Assembly (NCBI GenBank): GCA_028819575.1
Contig: JAPPLB010000141.1
Location: 1 to 64,000 of the forward strand
From: Bryobacterales bacterium
GTDB taxonomy: Bacteria > Acidobacteriota > Terriglobia > Bryobacterales > UBA6623
Reading direction: 5' to 3'
Length of the DNA: 64,000 nucleotides
In this document: piece after piece, positions 8,310 through 17,472 of the stretch
Layout of the letters: every line of letters starts with the position of its first letter
Numbering within the stretch: position 1 is the first letter of the stretch
Translations under genes and position numbers: made by a program
Notes under the pieces: model-generated
Database searches by the model: none
What the model saw: the letters and a program-made list of their open reading frames with translations, nothing else
Told to the model about the DNA's origin: nothing

Positions 8310-9886
8310 GGGCGCTCACCTTGGTCCGTCGCTGGGGCTGCGGTCTCGATGGGAAGGTGAGCCGCTATGTTGGCAGGCGGGAAGAATTTGTGGAGCGTTG
8401 CCTCTGAGGGCGCTGCGGTAACCAACGAAACGCCGACAAGCGTTAGGAGCGAGACCGTGAAGACCGTGGCGACAGGCAACATCCCCAAAAACAAATACGA
8501 CCCGTCAACACCATACCCCGATGCGCGAAAGAGCAGCGCCCATGTGCCCGCCGTGGCCGCAATGGATGCGATTGCCCCTGCCTTCGTGCAACGCCTCCAA
8601 TACAGAGCGGCGCATACTAGTGGGAACAGGCCCGCAAAGCCGGTAAAGCACCAGACGCCGACAGGGAAGACCTGCCGCGGCTCGGTGAGCGACAGCAAGT
8701 AGGTGATCGCGACGATGGCCACGATGAAGATTCTCCCCAGAAGAACACGCCGGCGGTCACCGAAGCGGCCTTCGCCGAAGTAGTGCGCGACGATGTCGGT
8801 CGTGAACATGGTCCCGAGGCAGAAGAACTGTGAGTCGAGCGACGACATGATGGCGGCCAGGATGCCGGCGCCGAGTAGCCCACCAATCACGGGGGTGGTC
8901 AGGGTGTGGACCATGGTCGCAAGTTCGGTGTTCCTGGGAGAACCTGGGGACACAATGAGCGAGCCGTCCGGCAGTGCAGCGGACGTTGCCCACACACCAA
9001 TCAGGACACAGGGGGCCCAGACGATCAGAATGAAAATCGGATGCATCACAATGCTCAACCGAAACGTCTTGGCCGATCGGGCGGTGAGCCAGTGCTGAAA
9101 AACATGCGGGAACATGCCGACCGACAGCGGGATGAAGAAATAGGTGAAGAACTGGAGCTGTGTGACGCTGTCGCCCCGCATCAGCCTTTCGGGGTGGGAT
9201 TCGAAAACCTGGCGGCTCGCGGCGGCCAGCCCTCCCAGTTTCGAGGAGATCAGCCAGAAAGCCAGCAGACCGGTGAGCATGAAGACTGCCGTCTGAAAGG
9301 TGTTGGCCCATGCCGCGCCCCGGAGTCCGCCAAAGAACACGTAGGAAAGGACGGCGCAAGAAATGATCAGTCCTGTCAGCCAGGGGGGCAGGCCACCGTT
9401 GGTAGCCGCGAAGGCGCCTGGAAAGGCGCCTTGCGTCAACGACTGCACGACGCCGCCCGCGCCGAGCAGACCGATCAGCAGGTAGGGAATGACAAGCGCC
9501 ACGAGGATCGGGAAGAGAATCAACCCCAGCAGATCGCTGTCGAAACGAGCCCGGAAGTACTGCACCTGGGTCACGTAACCGTAGCGCTTGCCGATCGCCC
9601 ACAGGCGGATGCCGATGAAGAAGAACACTCCCGCGTGGACGAGTCCCGACCAGGAAGCCAACATCCCGTAAACGCCGATGCCGACACGATAGGCTTCGCC
9701 CGTGCTGCCCACGAGTGCGAAGGCGGTCATCGTGGTTCCGAACAGCGACATCATCAGCAGCACCGGGCCGATAGAATGGCTGGCCATGAAGTAGTCCGCG
9801 GCAGTGCCTCGAAAGACACGGTTCGCGGCCACGCCCAGGCCAACGAGCAGACTGAGATAGCCCGCCATGATGATGAGAGATGTCAT
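8306..9886 (-). CDS. Sodium:solute symporter (SSS/SLC5 family)
   Basis: Start chosen at MTSLIIMAGYLSLLVGLGVAANRVFRGTAADYFMASHSIGP; multiple TM segments; 4-bp overlap with the GT4 gene. Confidence 0.88.
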   Translation of the reverse strand: MTSLIIMAGYLSLLVGLGVAANRVFRGTAADYFMASHSIGPVLLMMSLFGTTMTAFALVGSTGEAYRVGIGVYGMLASWSGLVHAGVFFFIGIRLWAIGKRYGYVTQVQYFRARFDSDLLGLILFPILVALVIPYLLIGLLGAGGVVQSLTQGAFPGAFAATNGGLPPWLTGLIISCAVLSYVFFGGLRGAAWANTFQTAVFMLTGLLAFWLISSKLGGLAAASRQVFESHPERLMRGDSVTQLQFFTYFFIPLSVGMFPHVFQHWLTARSAKTFRLSIVMHPIFILIVWAPCVLIGVWATSAALPDGSLIVSPGSPRNTELATMVHTLTTPVIGGLLGAGILAAIMSSLDSQFFCLGTMFTTDIVAHYFGEGRFGDRRRVLLGRIFIVAIVAITYLLSLTEPRQVFPVGVWCFTGFAGLFPLVCAALYWRRCTKAGAIASIAATAGTWALLFRASGYGVDGSYLFLGMLPVATVFTVSLLTLVGVSLVTAAPSEATLHKFFPPANIAAHLPIETAAPATDQGERP

Positions 9887-10116
9887 GGGCGAGGCAGGTC
9901 CTCGTCGCGCTCTTCGGCGAAGGCCTCCGTATCGGACGGCCAGGCGTATCTCAGCGTGAGATACCAGGCTCCAGCGACAACGAGTGAATAAACGGCATGA
10001 TATGCCAGCCCAACGGGCAGGAAGCCGAGGACGAGCGTCGGATCGTCCCAAAGCCAAAAGTCCTGGTGCAGGAGGGCGAGTGCAATCAGGAGGAGATAGA
10101 CGGCTCGCTTGCTCAT
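9883..10116 (-). CDS. Small membrane protein, DUF3311-like, partner of the SSS symporter
   Basis: 77 aa from MSKRAVYLLLIALALLHQDFWLWDD...; ATGA overlap with the symporter. Confidence 0.7.
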   Translation of the reverse strand: MSKRAVYLLLIALALLHQDFWLWDDPTLVLGFLPVGLAYHAVYSLVVAGAWYLTLRYAWPSDTEAFAEERDEDLPRP

Positions 10117-10256
10117 CAAGGCGCCGATGACGAGTAAGATTCCACAGTCTAGCAAAGGCCTGAAAGCAGATTGAAAGGCGTTTCCTGCCATGGGCTCGGC
10201 AGGCTCTGCAACAAGTCCGGCAAGGTTAGGATCAATCTGGAGAAACTCACATCTCC

Positions 10257-10286
10257 TTGAGGGAAAAACTGCAATCATGTTATTCT
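10257..10286 (+). promoter_or_regulatory. Sigma70-like promoter (TTGAGG - 18 bp - TATTCT) directly upstream of ATG 10291
   Basis: Motif reading; only 4 nt separate the -10 from the start codon. Confidence 0.5.
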
Positions 10287-10290
10287 GTAG

Positions 10291-10917
10291 ATGATGCTCC
10301 GAACATTTCTGACCTTTGTTGTTCTAGCAGGGCTCGCCTCTCAGGCGGCAGGGGCCACGCGCTCCTCTCTTCGCGCCGACTTCCGGTCGCAGGTGATCCA
10401 GAACGAACGAGCCGATCTGGACGGGCTGTCACGCTTCGAAGGCTCCGACATGGTCAAGCGCTTTGCGCGGTTGCAGTTGCTGGAGCAGGTTCCTTTCAAA
10501 ACACGGAATTACTACATCCACAGAATTCCGGCCGAGTATCGCTACTTGCGCCCTTGGGCCAAGTTGTTTCTGGACCGCCTCAGCCGCCAGTTCCGCTCGC
10601 GCTTCGGACAACCTTTACGCATTACAGGCCTGACTCGTACTGCCGAGTACCAGCAGTCTCTGCGCAGGCGCAACCGGAACGCCGCCGCCGCCCGTGGACC
10701 GAAACGGTCCGTTCATCTCACGGGCGCCTGTCTCGACATCTCGAAGAAGGGCATGACGGGCAGCCAGGTCAGTTGGATGCGACGAGTTCTGCTCTCGATC
10801 AAACAGAAGGGCTATCTCTTTCCGGTGGAGGAGTTCAAGCAGCCGAACTTCCATATCATGGTCTACCGGAACTACCCCGAATACGTCGCCAGATTACAAG
10901 CCGGAACGCGTCGATAG
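10291..10917 (+). CDS. DUF5715-like secreted protein, possible M15/VanY-like peptidase fold
   Basis: 208 aa, signal peptide; RSVHLTGACLDIS and FHIMVY resemble the M15 SxHxxGxAxD / H pattern. Confidence 0.65.
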   Translation: MMLRTFLTFVVLAGLASQAAGATRSSLRADFRSQVIQNERADLDGLSRFEGSDMVKRFARLQLLEQVPFKTRNYYIHRIPAEYRYLRPWAKLFLDRLSRQFRSRFGQPLRITGLTRTAEYQQSLRRRNRNAAAARGPKRSVHLTGACLDISKKGMTGSQVSWMRRVLLSIKQKGYLFPVEEFKQPNFHIMVYRNYPEYVARLQAGTRR

Positions 10918-11040
10918 GCCGGGTCCTTTCGCCTCATTTCCTTCCTCTGTGAACCGACCTCTCGGCCGGTACGTAGTATCATGGAAACCGGAGAACGTCA
11001 GCCGGGCCGCCCCGACCCTGATGTGGAGAGAGCATCCCTG

Positions 11041-12303
11041 ATGAACGCTCGAGCAAAATTTGTGGTGGTGTTCGTGTCTACGCTGTTGACGGTGATGCTC
11101 GTCATCGGCGCCTTGATGGGTAAGAGCAAGGAGGGAGAAGGCGCGTATCGTCCACTGCAGGTTTATACGGAAGTTCTGGCGCGGATCAAAGGAGACTACG
11201 TCGAGGAACCGAACATGGACAAGGTCACGCGCGGCGCGATCCAAGGCCTGGTTGAATATCTCGACCCGCTGTCCAGCTACCTGACGGCCGAGCAGTATCA
11301 GGTTTTCGAGAAGAGCCGTGGAAACGAGGACCTCGGCACCGGGCTTTCGACCGGCCTCGTTGTCTTCAAACAACGGCTTTCCTACACCCAGATCTTGTAT
11401 GTCGTGCCGGACTCGCCGGCCGACAAAGCCGGTATCCGCAAAGGGGACCTGATTGAGGCGATTGACGGCGTGAGCACACGTTCGATGGCTCCCGCTTACA
11501 TGCAGAGCGTTCTGAGCGGGAAACCAGGCTCGCGAGTGCGTCTGCTCGTTCGCCCCGCGCGTCAACCCGATGAGCCCGAGGAATATGCAATGGTCCGCGT
11601 GAAGGTCGCATTGCCTTCGATTACCAGCAGGAAACTGGACGATGGAATCGGATATATCGATCTGGACGTGCTGGATTCCGAACGTATGAATCAGGTTGCC
11701 GCCGCCATCAAGTCTCTGGAGTCGACAGAAATCAGCAAGCTCATTCTCGACCTGAGGGGCAACGCTCTGGGAAACCCTGAGCAAGGTCTATTATTGGCTG
11801 ACTACTTCATCCGGGAAGGAAAGCTTGCCTCGCTCAAGGGGCAAAGGCATCCTGAAGAAACTTTCATCGCCAAAGCGGACAACACTTTGACGAATCTCCC
11901 GGTTGTGTTTATCACCGACCGCGCAACCGCTGGCGGCGCCGAAATCGCGGCGGCCGCGATTCTCGACACGGGCCGGGGTAAGGTCGCCGGCGAGCGAACC
12001 TACGGTTTGGCTGCCTATCAGAAGACGATCTCCCTCGAAGACGGGTCGGCCTTAATCCTCTCCGTTGCCAAATACCACCGGTCTACGGGGGATGCCTTCC
12101 AGGATGGCGGGGTCGAGCCGTCCGATCCGGTTGACGCCTCCGAACTTCGCCGCTACCGGCTGTCGGAAATGGAGCTGATCGAAGTGCAATCCGACACTAC
12201 ACCGGAAGCTCTCGAAGGCGATCCTGACAAGGACCCCTATCTCAAGAAGGCGATCGAGATCCTGAAGACATCCGAGGAAGAACCGGCCAAGAAGGCCGCA
12301 TAG
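11041..12303 (+). CDS. S41-family C-terminal processing peptidase with PDZ domain
   Basis: MNARAKFVVVFVSTLLTVM...; PDZ LYVVPDSPADKAGIRKGDLIEAIDG; RATAGGAEIAAAAI catalytic region. Confidence 0.88.
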   Translation: MNARAKFVVVFVSTLLTVMLVIGALMGKSKEGEGAYRPLQVYTEVLARIKGDYVEEPNMDKVTRGAIQGLVEYLDPLSSYLTAEQYQVFEKSRGNEDLGTGLSTGLVVFKQRLSYTQILYVVPDSPADKAGIRKGDLIEAIDGVSTRSMAPAYMQSVLSGKPGSRVRLLVRPARQPDEPEEYAMVRVKVALPSITSRKLDDGIGYIDLDVLDSERMNQVAAAIKSLESTEISKLILDLRGNALGNPEQGLLLADYFIREGKLASLKGQRHPEETFIAKADNTLTNLPVVFITDRATAGGAEIAAAAILDTGRGKVAGERTYGLAAYQKTISLEDGSALILSVAKYHRSTGDAFQDGGVEPSDPVDASELRRYRLSEMELIEVQSDTTPEALEGDPDKDPYLKKAIEILKTSEEEPAKKAA

Positions 12304-12487
12304 TCTGTCTTGCTCACCACGAGGCGTGGCCAAGTGCGTGAGAGGGCCGTCAGGACAAACCGCAGGCCGCTCGGCGCGCGCAGGGGTTAGCGGCCTGATC
12401 GCTTCCTTTGGCCCTCGGGTTACGAAACACGAACCACGGCCTTGTTCTCGCGTGCTTCGGCCCTCGGGTGAAGAGAAATGCAGGCGA
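12301..12487 (+). repeat. Copy D (degenerate, subfamily 2) of TIR repeat family
   Basis: TAGTCTGTCTTGCTCACCACGAGGCG...AAGTGCGTGAGAGGGCCGTCAGGAC...ACGAAACACGAACCACGGCC...GAGAAATGCAGGC. Confidence 0.85.
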
Positions 12488-12495
12488 GGCTCCGC

Positions 12496-13530
12496 CTACA
12501 GCTCAACCACCGCCTTCAACACGCCATCCGAATAGTTGGCCACTGCTTCGAACGCCTTCACTCCTTCCTGCAGAGGAACATGGTGCGTTATGAATCGGCC
12601 GGTGTCGATCTGACCGCGAACCAGCATGTCAAGCGCTTCGTGATCGTTGGCGTTCGAGCGCTTCTGGACGTGGATGCTGATTTCCTGATGCATGGCCCGC
12701 CAGAGGTCCACGCCGACGAACTGCTGTGAGGGAATCCCGATAATCACCAAGCGGCCGCCGAATCGCAGGCAATGCAGAGCGGTGTTGATGGAGTCGGGCT
12801 TGCCGGCGGCGTCGATGGCCACATGGACGCCCAAGCCGTGGGTCAGGTCCATCACGGCATCCCGCACCGACTCACGGTCGACATGGACCGCAGCGTCAGC
12901 TCCGGCTTCCCGGGCGGCCGCCAGACGATGTTCGATCCGGTCGGCGGCGATGATACGTGAAGCACCGGCGATCTTCGCTGTAGCTACGCCTAGCACGCCA
13001 ATCGGACCCGCGCCCATCACGAGCACCGTCTCACCCATCTGGAGGCCGGCCAGCTCGACGCTATGTACGAGTACGGCCAACGGCTCGATCACCGTGGCTT
13101 CACTGAAGCTCATCTCTTCGGGAAGAGGGACGACGTTGTGCGCGGGCACGACGGCGTACTCCCGCAGAAGGCCGGGACCCTGTGCTCCACCCAGGAATTG
13201 CGAGTTCAGGCAGAGGTTCGGACGGCCGATCCGGCAAGGTTCGCATTGTCCGCACGTGAGCGCCGGCTCAACGGCGACGGGCGTTCCTGCTGCGAGATGT
13301 TCGACTCCCGGTCCGATCTCCTCGATCGAGCCCGCCGGTTCGTGGCCCAGAACCGATGGGTAGACCGCCTTCGTGCCGGCGCAAGCGTCTTCCAGGTAGT
13401 AGTGCATGTCACTGCCGCAAACACCGCAGGCGCGGATGCGGACCAGAACTTCCCCGCGGCCCGGCTCGGGCGGGTCCGGCATCGTGGCCAATTCAAGCGT
13501 TCGAGGAGCGACAAGTTGGAGAGCCTTCAT
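12496..13530 (-). CDS. Zinc-dependent alcohol/sorbitol dehydrogenase family (MDR)
   Basis: 344 aa from MKALQLVAPRTLELA; ACGVCGSDMHYY, GHEPAGSIEEIG, VMGAGPIGVLGV. Confidence 0.9.
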   Translation of the reverse strand: MKALQLVAPRTLELATMPDPPEPGRGEVLVRIRACGVCGSDMHYYLEDACAGTKAVYPSVLGHEPAGSIEEIGPGVEHLAAGTPVAVEPALTCGQCEPCRIGRPNLCLNSQFLGGAQGPGLLREYAVVPAHNVVPLPEEMSFSEATVIEPLAVLVHSVELAGLQMGETVLVMGAGPIGVLGVATAKIAGASRIIAADRIEHRLAAAREAGADAAVHVDRESVRDAVMDLTHGLGVHVAIDAAGKPDSINTALHCLRFGGRLVIIGIPSQQFVGVDLWRAMHQEISIHVQKRSNANDHEALDMLVRGQIDTGRFITHHVPLQEGVKAFEAVANYSDGVLKAVVEL

Positions 13531-13655
13531 AGCCTTTGGAGCGGAGAGCGCTTCGGGATATCGTTCGATTGTAACCTCTTGTCCGAGACTCTCCGCCGCA
13601 TCCAGCAGCGGCTGGCTCGGCTGCGGCGCCGATCGTCGTCCTGTAAGCAGGACAG

Positions 13656-13839
13656 CTAGCCTGCATGTCTCACCACGAGGCGAGGTGAAGTGCGTGAGAG
13701 GGCCGTCAGGACGAGGCGCGAGCCGCTTGGCGCGCGCAGGCGTACTTGACAGTACGTTGAGCACGGCAAGCAAGCGCAACGAAGTCCTGGCGGTCGTATG
13801 GCGTGCTTCGACCGTCGGGTGGTGAGAAATGCAGGCTAG
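13656..13839 (+). repeat. Copy E (full length) of TIR repeat family
   Basis: CTAGCCTGCATGTCTCACCACGAGG...GGGTGGTGAGAAATGCAGGCTAG, 184 bp. Confidence 0.95.
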
Positions 13840-13880
13840 AGTTGCGTCTTTTGTGTTGTAGAGTGAGAGTCGCTTCCCGC

Positions 13881-16800
13881 ATGCCGCGCGATTTCTCTCT
13901 GGACGACAAGTACACACTGGAATCCGGCAGCGTTTACATGACCGGAATCCAGGCCCTCGTGCGCCTGCCGATCGAGCAGATGCGCCGTGACCGCCGCGCG
14001 GGCCTGAAGACGGCGGCCTGGATCTCCGGCTATGAGGGCTCGCCCCTCGGAGGATACGATCTCGCTCTCGCTCGTGCCGGCAAACATCTCTCTGACCACA
14101 ACATCCGCTTCCTGCCCGGGGTCAACGAGGACTTGGCCGCCACGTCGGTCATGGGGAGCCAGCTTTTCCAAGCCCTTCCCGACCCGCAAGTCGATGGCGT
14201 GGTCGGAATCTGGTATGGCAAGGGACCCGGTGTCGACCGTAGCGGTGACGTCTTTCGACACGCCAATCTCGCAGGAACCGGCAGCAACTGCGGCGCACTG
14301 GCGCTCGCGGGCGACGATCACGTCTCGAAGAGCTCGACGATCCCCCATCAGAGCGAAATCTCGTTCTACAACCATGCCTTGCCGACTCTGACTCCCGGAA
14401 ACACGCAAGAGGTGCTCGACTACGGCTTGTGGGGTATCGCGCTCTCTCGCTACACGGGCGCCTGGACGGGCATCAAGGTTTCCACGGACATTTGCGACGG
14501 CGGCGGCGCCGTCGAGGTGTCGCCGGATCGGGTCCCCATCGTCGAGCCGGATCTCCTGATCGACGGCGAGCGCTACGAGAAGGTGATGAACCCGCTGCTG
14601 ATCATCCCCATCTCTCTGCGGCTCGAACGGGAATTGCATTACCGGCGCATGGCGGCCGCGAGAGAATTCGCGCGTTGCAACGACATCAACCAGATCAGCC
14701 CGCGGCACAACGATGACCGCCTGGGCATCGTCACTGCCGGAAAGAGCTATTACGACTTGATGTCGGCCTTCCAAAATGTCGGTATCGGGCCGGCCGAACT
14801 CGAGGCGGCCGGTATCCGGATTCTCAAGTTGGGGATGGTCTTTCCTTTGGAACCGACGATCATCAATGAGTTCGTCGGGGGGCTCGACCGCGTCCTGGTG
14901 ATCGAAGAGAAGCGCAGTTTCATCGAGCTGCAATTGCGGGAGTTGCTGTATCACCTCGAGCGGCGGCCGGCGATTTGGGGCAAGCTTGATCCCGCAGGGG
15001 ATGAGTTGCTGCCCGCCAGCGGGGAGTTGGACGCCGAAATCATCACCAGAGCTCTGGGCCGCTGGTTGGGCCGTGGTGAAGGCATTGATCGCCGCTTGGC
15101 CGAGTTGGCCGAAATCGAAAAGCGCTTTGTCCAAAGCAAGTCCGCACCGCCGCGCATTCCGAGCTACTGCTCAGGATGTCCTCACAACCGCTCGACCTAT
15201 CTGCTCGAGGGTCAGATCGCCGGCGGAGGCATCGGCTGTCATGGCATGGCGGCGTCGCTCGGGGAGGCCAACCGGGGCATCGAGTACATCGCTCAGATGG
15301 GCGGTGAGGGAGCCGCCTGGATCGGCGCGTCCCCGTTCAGCGGCAGGGACCACATCTTTCAGAACCTCGGCGACGGAACGTATTTTCATTCCGGGCGCAT
15401 GGCGGTCAACGCCGCGGTTTCGGCAAACGTCAACATCACCTACAAAATCCTCTACAACGGCGCCGTCGCGATGACGGGCGGTCAGGACATCGCTGGCAGC
15501 TTGCCGATTCCGGCCCTGACACGCGAGTTGGAAGCCGATGGAGTCAAGCGAATCTCTCTGCTGACCGACGACCTCACCCGTTATGAGAACCGCACCGGTT
15601 TAGCGGAGATCACAGAAGTGCGCCCTCGTGAGGATCTGGATCTTGTCCTGAGAGATCTCGAACGGACACCCGGAGTCACGGTGATGATCTATGACCAGAT
15701 GTGCGCCGCCGAGAAACGCCGCCGCCGCAATCGTGGCCTCATGGCGCAGCCGGTCCGGCGGCTGATGGTCAACGAGCGCGTTTGCGAAGGCTGCGGCGAC
15801 TGCGTCGCGAAATCGAACTGCGTGTCGCTGCACCCGGTGGAAACGGAGTTTGGCCCGAAGACACGCATCCACCAGTCATCCTGCAACGCGGACTATACCT
15901 GCGCGCTAGGGGACTGTCCGTCATTTGTCAGCGTCATGGTCGAGGAAGGGACCGGCCTCAGGAAGCGTCCGCTGCCCGATCTGCCCGCGGCGACGGTGGC
16001 CGAGCCCGTGCAGAAAGTCACGGCCGGGCGTTCCTATCGCATTCTCATGCCGGGAATCGGCGGGACCGGCGTCGTCACGATCAACGCTGTGCTCGCGACG
16101 GCCGCCTTGCTCGACGGAAAATTCACCACGACTCTCGATCAGACCGGTCTGGCGCAGAAAGGCGGGGCCGTCGTCTCCCATCTTGTGATCGGGGAGGAAC
16201 CGATCGAAGAATCAAACCGCATCAGTTACGGCGCCGCTGACCTGCTGCTGGGCTTCGATGCCATGGGCGCTGCAGCCGCGGCCAACCTCTGCCGCACGAG
16301 TCCCGAACGCACCGTGGCGGTGGTCAACTCGCATGAACTCCCGACCCACGAGTCGATCCGAAAGGGGCTCACCGTTCTTTCGGCTGACGGCTACTTCGCT
16401 CGCGCTGTCCGCGAGCATACGCGCGGCGGGAAGAGCATCTTCCTGGATGCATCCCGGCTTGCCGAATCGCTGTTCGGCGGGCATCTCCAGACCAATGTGT
16501 TCCTGCTCGGCGCAGCCTACCAAGCGGGCTTGCTTCCTCTTCGAGCGTCATCCGTCGAGGAGTCGATTCGCCTGAACGGCGTCCAGGTCGACCGTAACGT
16601 GGCCGCCTTTCGCCGCGGCCGCCAATACGTCGCCGATCCGGCGAAGGTCGAAAGCCTCGCCGCGCCCGAGCGGCCCGCGAAAGCTCCACGAACTCTTGAT
16701 GGCCGCATCCGGCTTTTCACCGATGAGCTCGTCTCGTTCCAGAACGCGGCCTACGCCAGACGGTACGAACAACTCGTTGCTGAAGCCCGCCGAGCCGAGC

Positions 16801-17324
16801 AAGCGGTTGCTCCCGGCAGCACCGTTCTGACGGAAGCCGTTGCGCGGTACTGCCACAAGTTGATGGCCTACAAGGATGAGTACGAGGTCGCGCGGCTTCT
16901 TACGCTGCCTGACCTCGATGAGCAGGCCAAAGCAATGTTCGAGGCGCCCGTCAAACAGGTCTATCATCTTCATCCACCCTTGCTCCGGGCGATGGGGCTC
17001 AAGCGGAAACTCTCGCTGGGACCGTGGGCTCGTCCCTTCCTCAAGACGCTGGCCGCGATGAAGTTCCTCCGTGGCAGCGTGCTGGACCTTTTCGGCTACG
17101 CCTATTTACGCCGTCAAGAGAGGGCGTTGATCGGCTGGTACGAAGAGATGATTCGTGGTTTCTTGCCGACCTTGACCGCCGCGAACCTGGAGACAGCCGT
17201 CGAGATCGCCCGGCTTCCGGACCGTATCCGCGGCTATGAGCAAATCAAGCTCGCATCGATCGAAGAGACCCGCCAGGCAGCTATCGCGATGCTCGCCCGG
17301 CGCTCTCGATCTGCTGCCGCATAG
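13881..17324 (+). CDS. Fused indolepyruvate:ferredoxin oxidoreductase
   Basis: 1147 aa from MPRDFSLDDKYTLESGSVYMTGIQALVRLP; GYEGSPLGGYDL, CSGCPHNRST, ferredoxin-like CEGCGDCVAKSNC, gamma domain GIGGTGVVTINAVLATAA. Confidence 0.93.
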   Translation: MPRDFSLDDKYTLESGSVYMTGIQALVRLPIEQMRRDRRAGLKTAAWISGYEGSPLGGYDLALARAGKHLSDHNIRFLPGVNEDLAATSVMGSQLFQALPDPQVDGVVGIWYGKGPGVDRSGDVFRHANLAGTGSNCGALALAGDDHVSKSSTIPHQSEISFYNHALPTLTPGNTQEVLDYGLWGIALSRYTGAWTGIKVSTDICDGGGAVEVSPDRVPIVEPDLLIDGERYEKVMNPLLIIPISLRLERELHYRRMAAAREFARCNDINQISPRHNDDRLGIVTAGKSYYDLMSAFQNVGIGPAELEAAGIRILKLGMVFPLEPTIINEFVGGLDRVLVIEEKRSFIELQLRELLYHLERRPAIWGKLDPAGDELLPASGELDAEIITRALGRWLGRGEGIDRRLAELAEIEKRFVQSKSAPPRIPSYCSGCPHNRSTYLLEGQIAGGGIGCHGMAASLGEANRGIEYIAQMGGEGAAWIGASPFSGRDHIFQNLGDGTYFHSGRMAVNAAVSANVNITYKILYNGAVAMTGGQDIAGSLPIPALTRELEADGVKRISLLTDDLTRYENRTGLAEITEVRPREDLDLVLRDLERTPGVTVMIYDQMCAAEKRRRRNRGLMAQPVRRLMVNERVCEGCGDCVAKSNCVSLHPVETEFGPKTRIHQSSCNADYTCALGDCPSFVSVMVEEGTGLRKRPLPDLPAATVAEPVQKVTAGRSYRILMPGIGGTGVVTINAVLATAALLDGKFTTTLDQTGLAQKGGAVVSHLVIGEEPIEESNRISYGAADLLLGFDAMGAAAAANLCRTSPERTVAVVNSHELPTHESIRKGLTVLSADGYFARAVREHTRGGKSIFLDASRLAESLFGGHLQTNVFLLGAAYQAGLLPLRASSVEESIRLNGVQVDRNVAAFRRGRQYVADPAKVESLAAPERPAKAPRTLDGRIRLFTDELVSFQNAAYARRYEQLVAEARRAEQAVAPGSTVLTEAVARYCHKLMAYKDEYEVARLLTLPDLDEQAKAMFEAPVKQVYHLHPPLLRAMGLKRKLSLGPWARPFLKTLAAMKFLRGSVLDLFGYAYLRRQERALIGWYEEMIRGFLPTLTAANLETAVEIARLPDRIRGYEQIKLASIEETRQAAIAMLARRSRSAAA

Positions 17325-17325
17325 A

Positions 17326-17343
17326 GGCGGTCCGCCGTTTTTT
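17326..17343 (+). terminator. Intrinsic terminator downstream of the indolepyruvate oxidoreductase gene
   Basis: GGCGGTCCGCCGTTTTTT: GC hairpin followed by T6. Confidence 0.65.
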
Positions 17344-17373
17344 CGCCTCCCCCATCTATTGGATAAGTGTTGC

Positions 17374-17403
17374 TTGACACTATTTCGTTGGGTACCCTAG
17401 AAT
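17374..17403 (+). promoter_or_regulatory. Sigma70-like promoter (TTGACA - 18 bp - TAGAAT) for the porin/CuA/di-heme cassette
   Basis: ttgacactatttcgttgggtaccctagaat in an AT-rich island. Confidence 0.65.
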
Positions 17404-17472
17404 TAATTTTCTAGATGCCTTGTGATTTATTTAGGTAAAACTAAATCAAGATGCTTCACAAGCTTTCGGTTG

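Noticed and set aside
8906-9991. 361-aa plus-strand ORF opposite the SSS symporter
   Set aside because: Low-complexity charged composition opposite a clear membrane transporter; shadow ORF.
13803-13880. MLRPSGGEKCRL N-terminal extension of the indolepyruvate oxidoreductase ORF
   Set aside because: LRPSGGEKCRL recurs at the start of several ORFs (18, 6918, 13803, 21007) and comes from reading through the TIR repeat; the true start is most likely ATG 13881.
13836-15134. 432-aa minus-strand ORF opposite indolepyruvate oxidoreductase
   Set aside because: Antisense shadow ORF overlapping both the repeat and a well-supported CDS.
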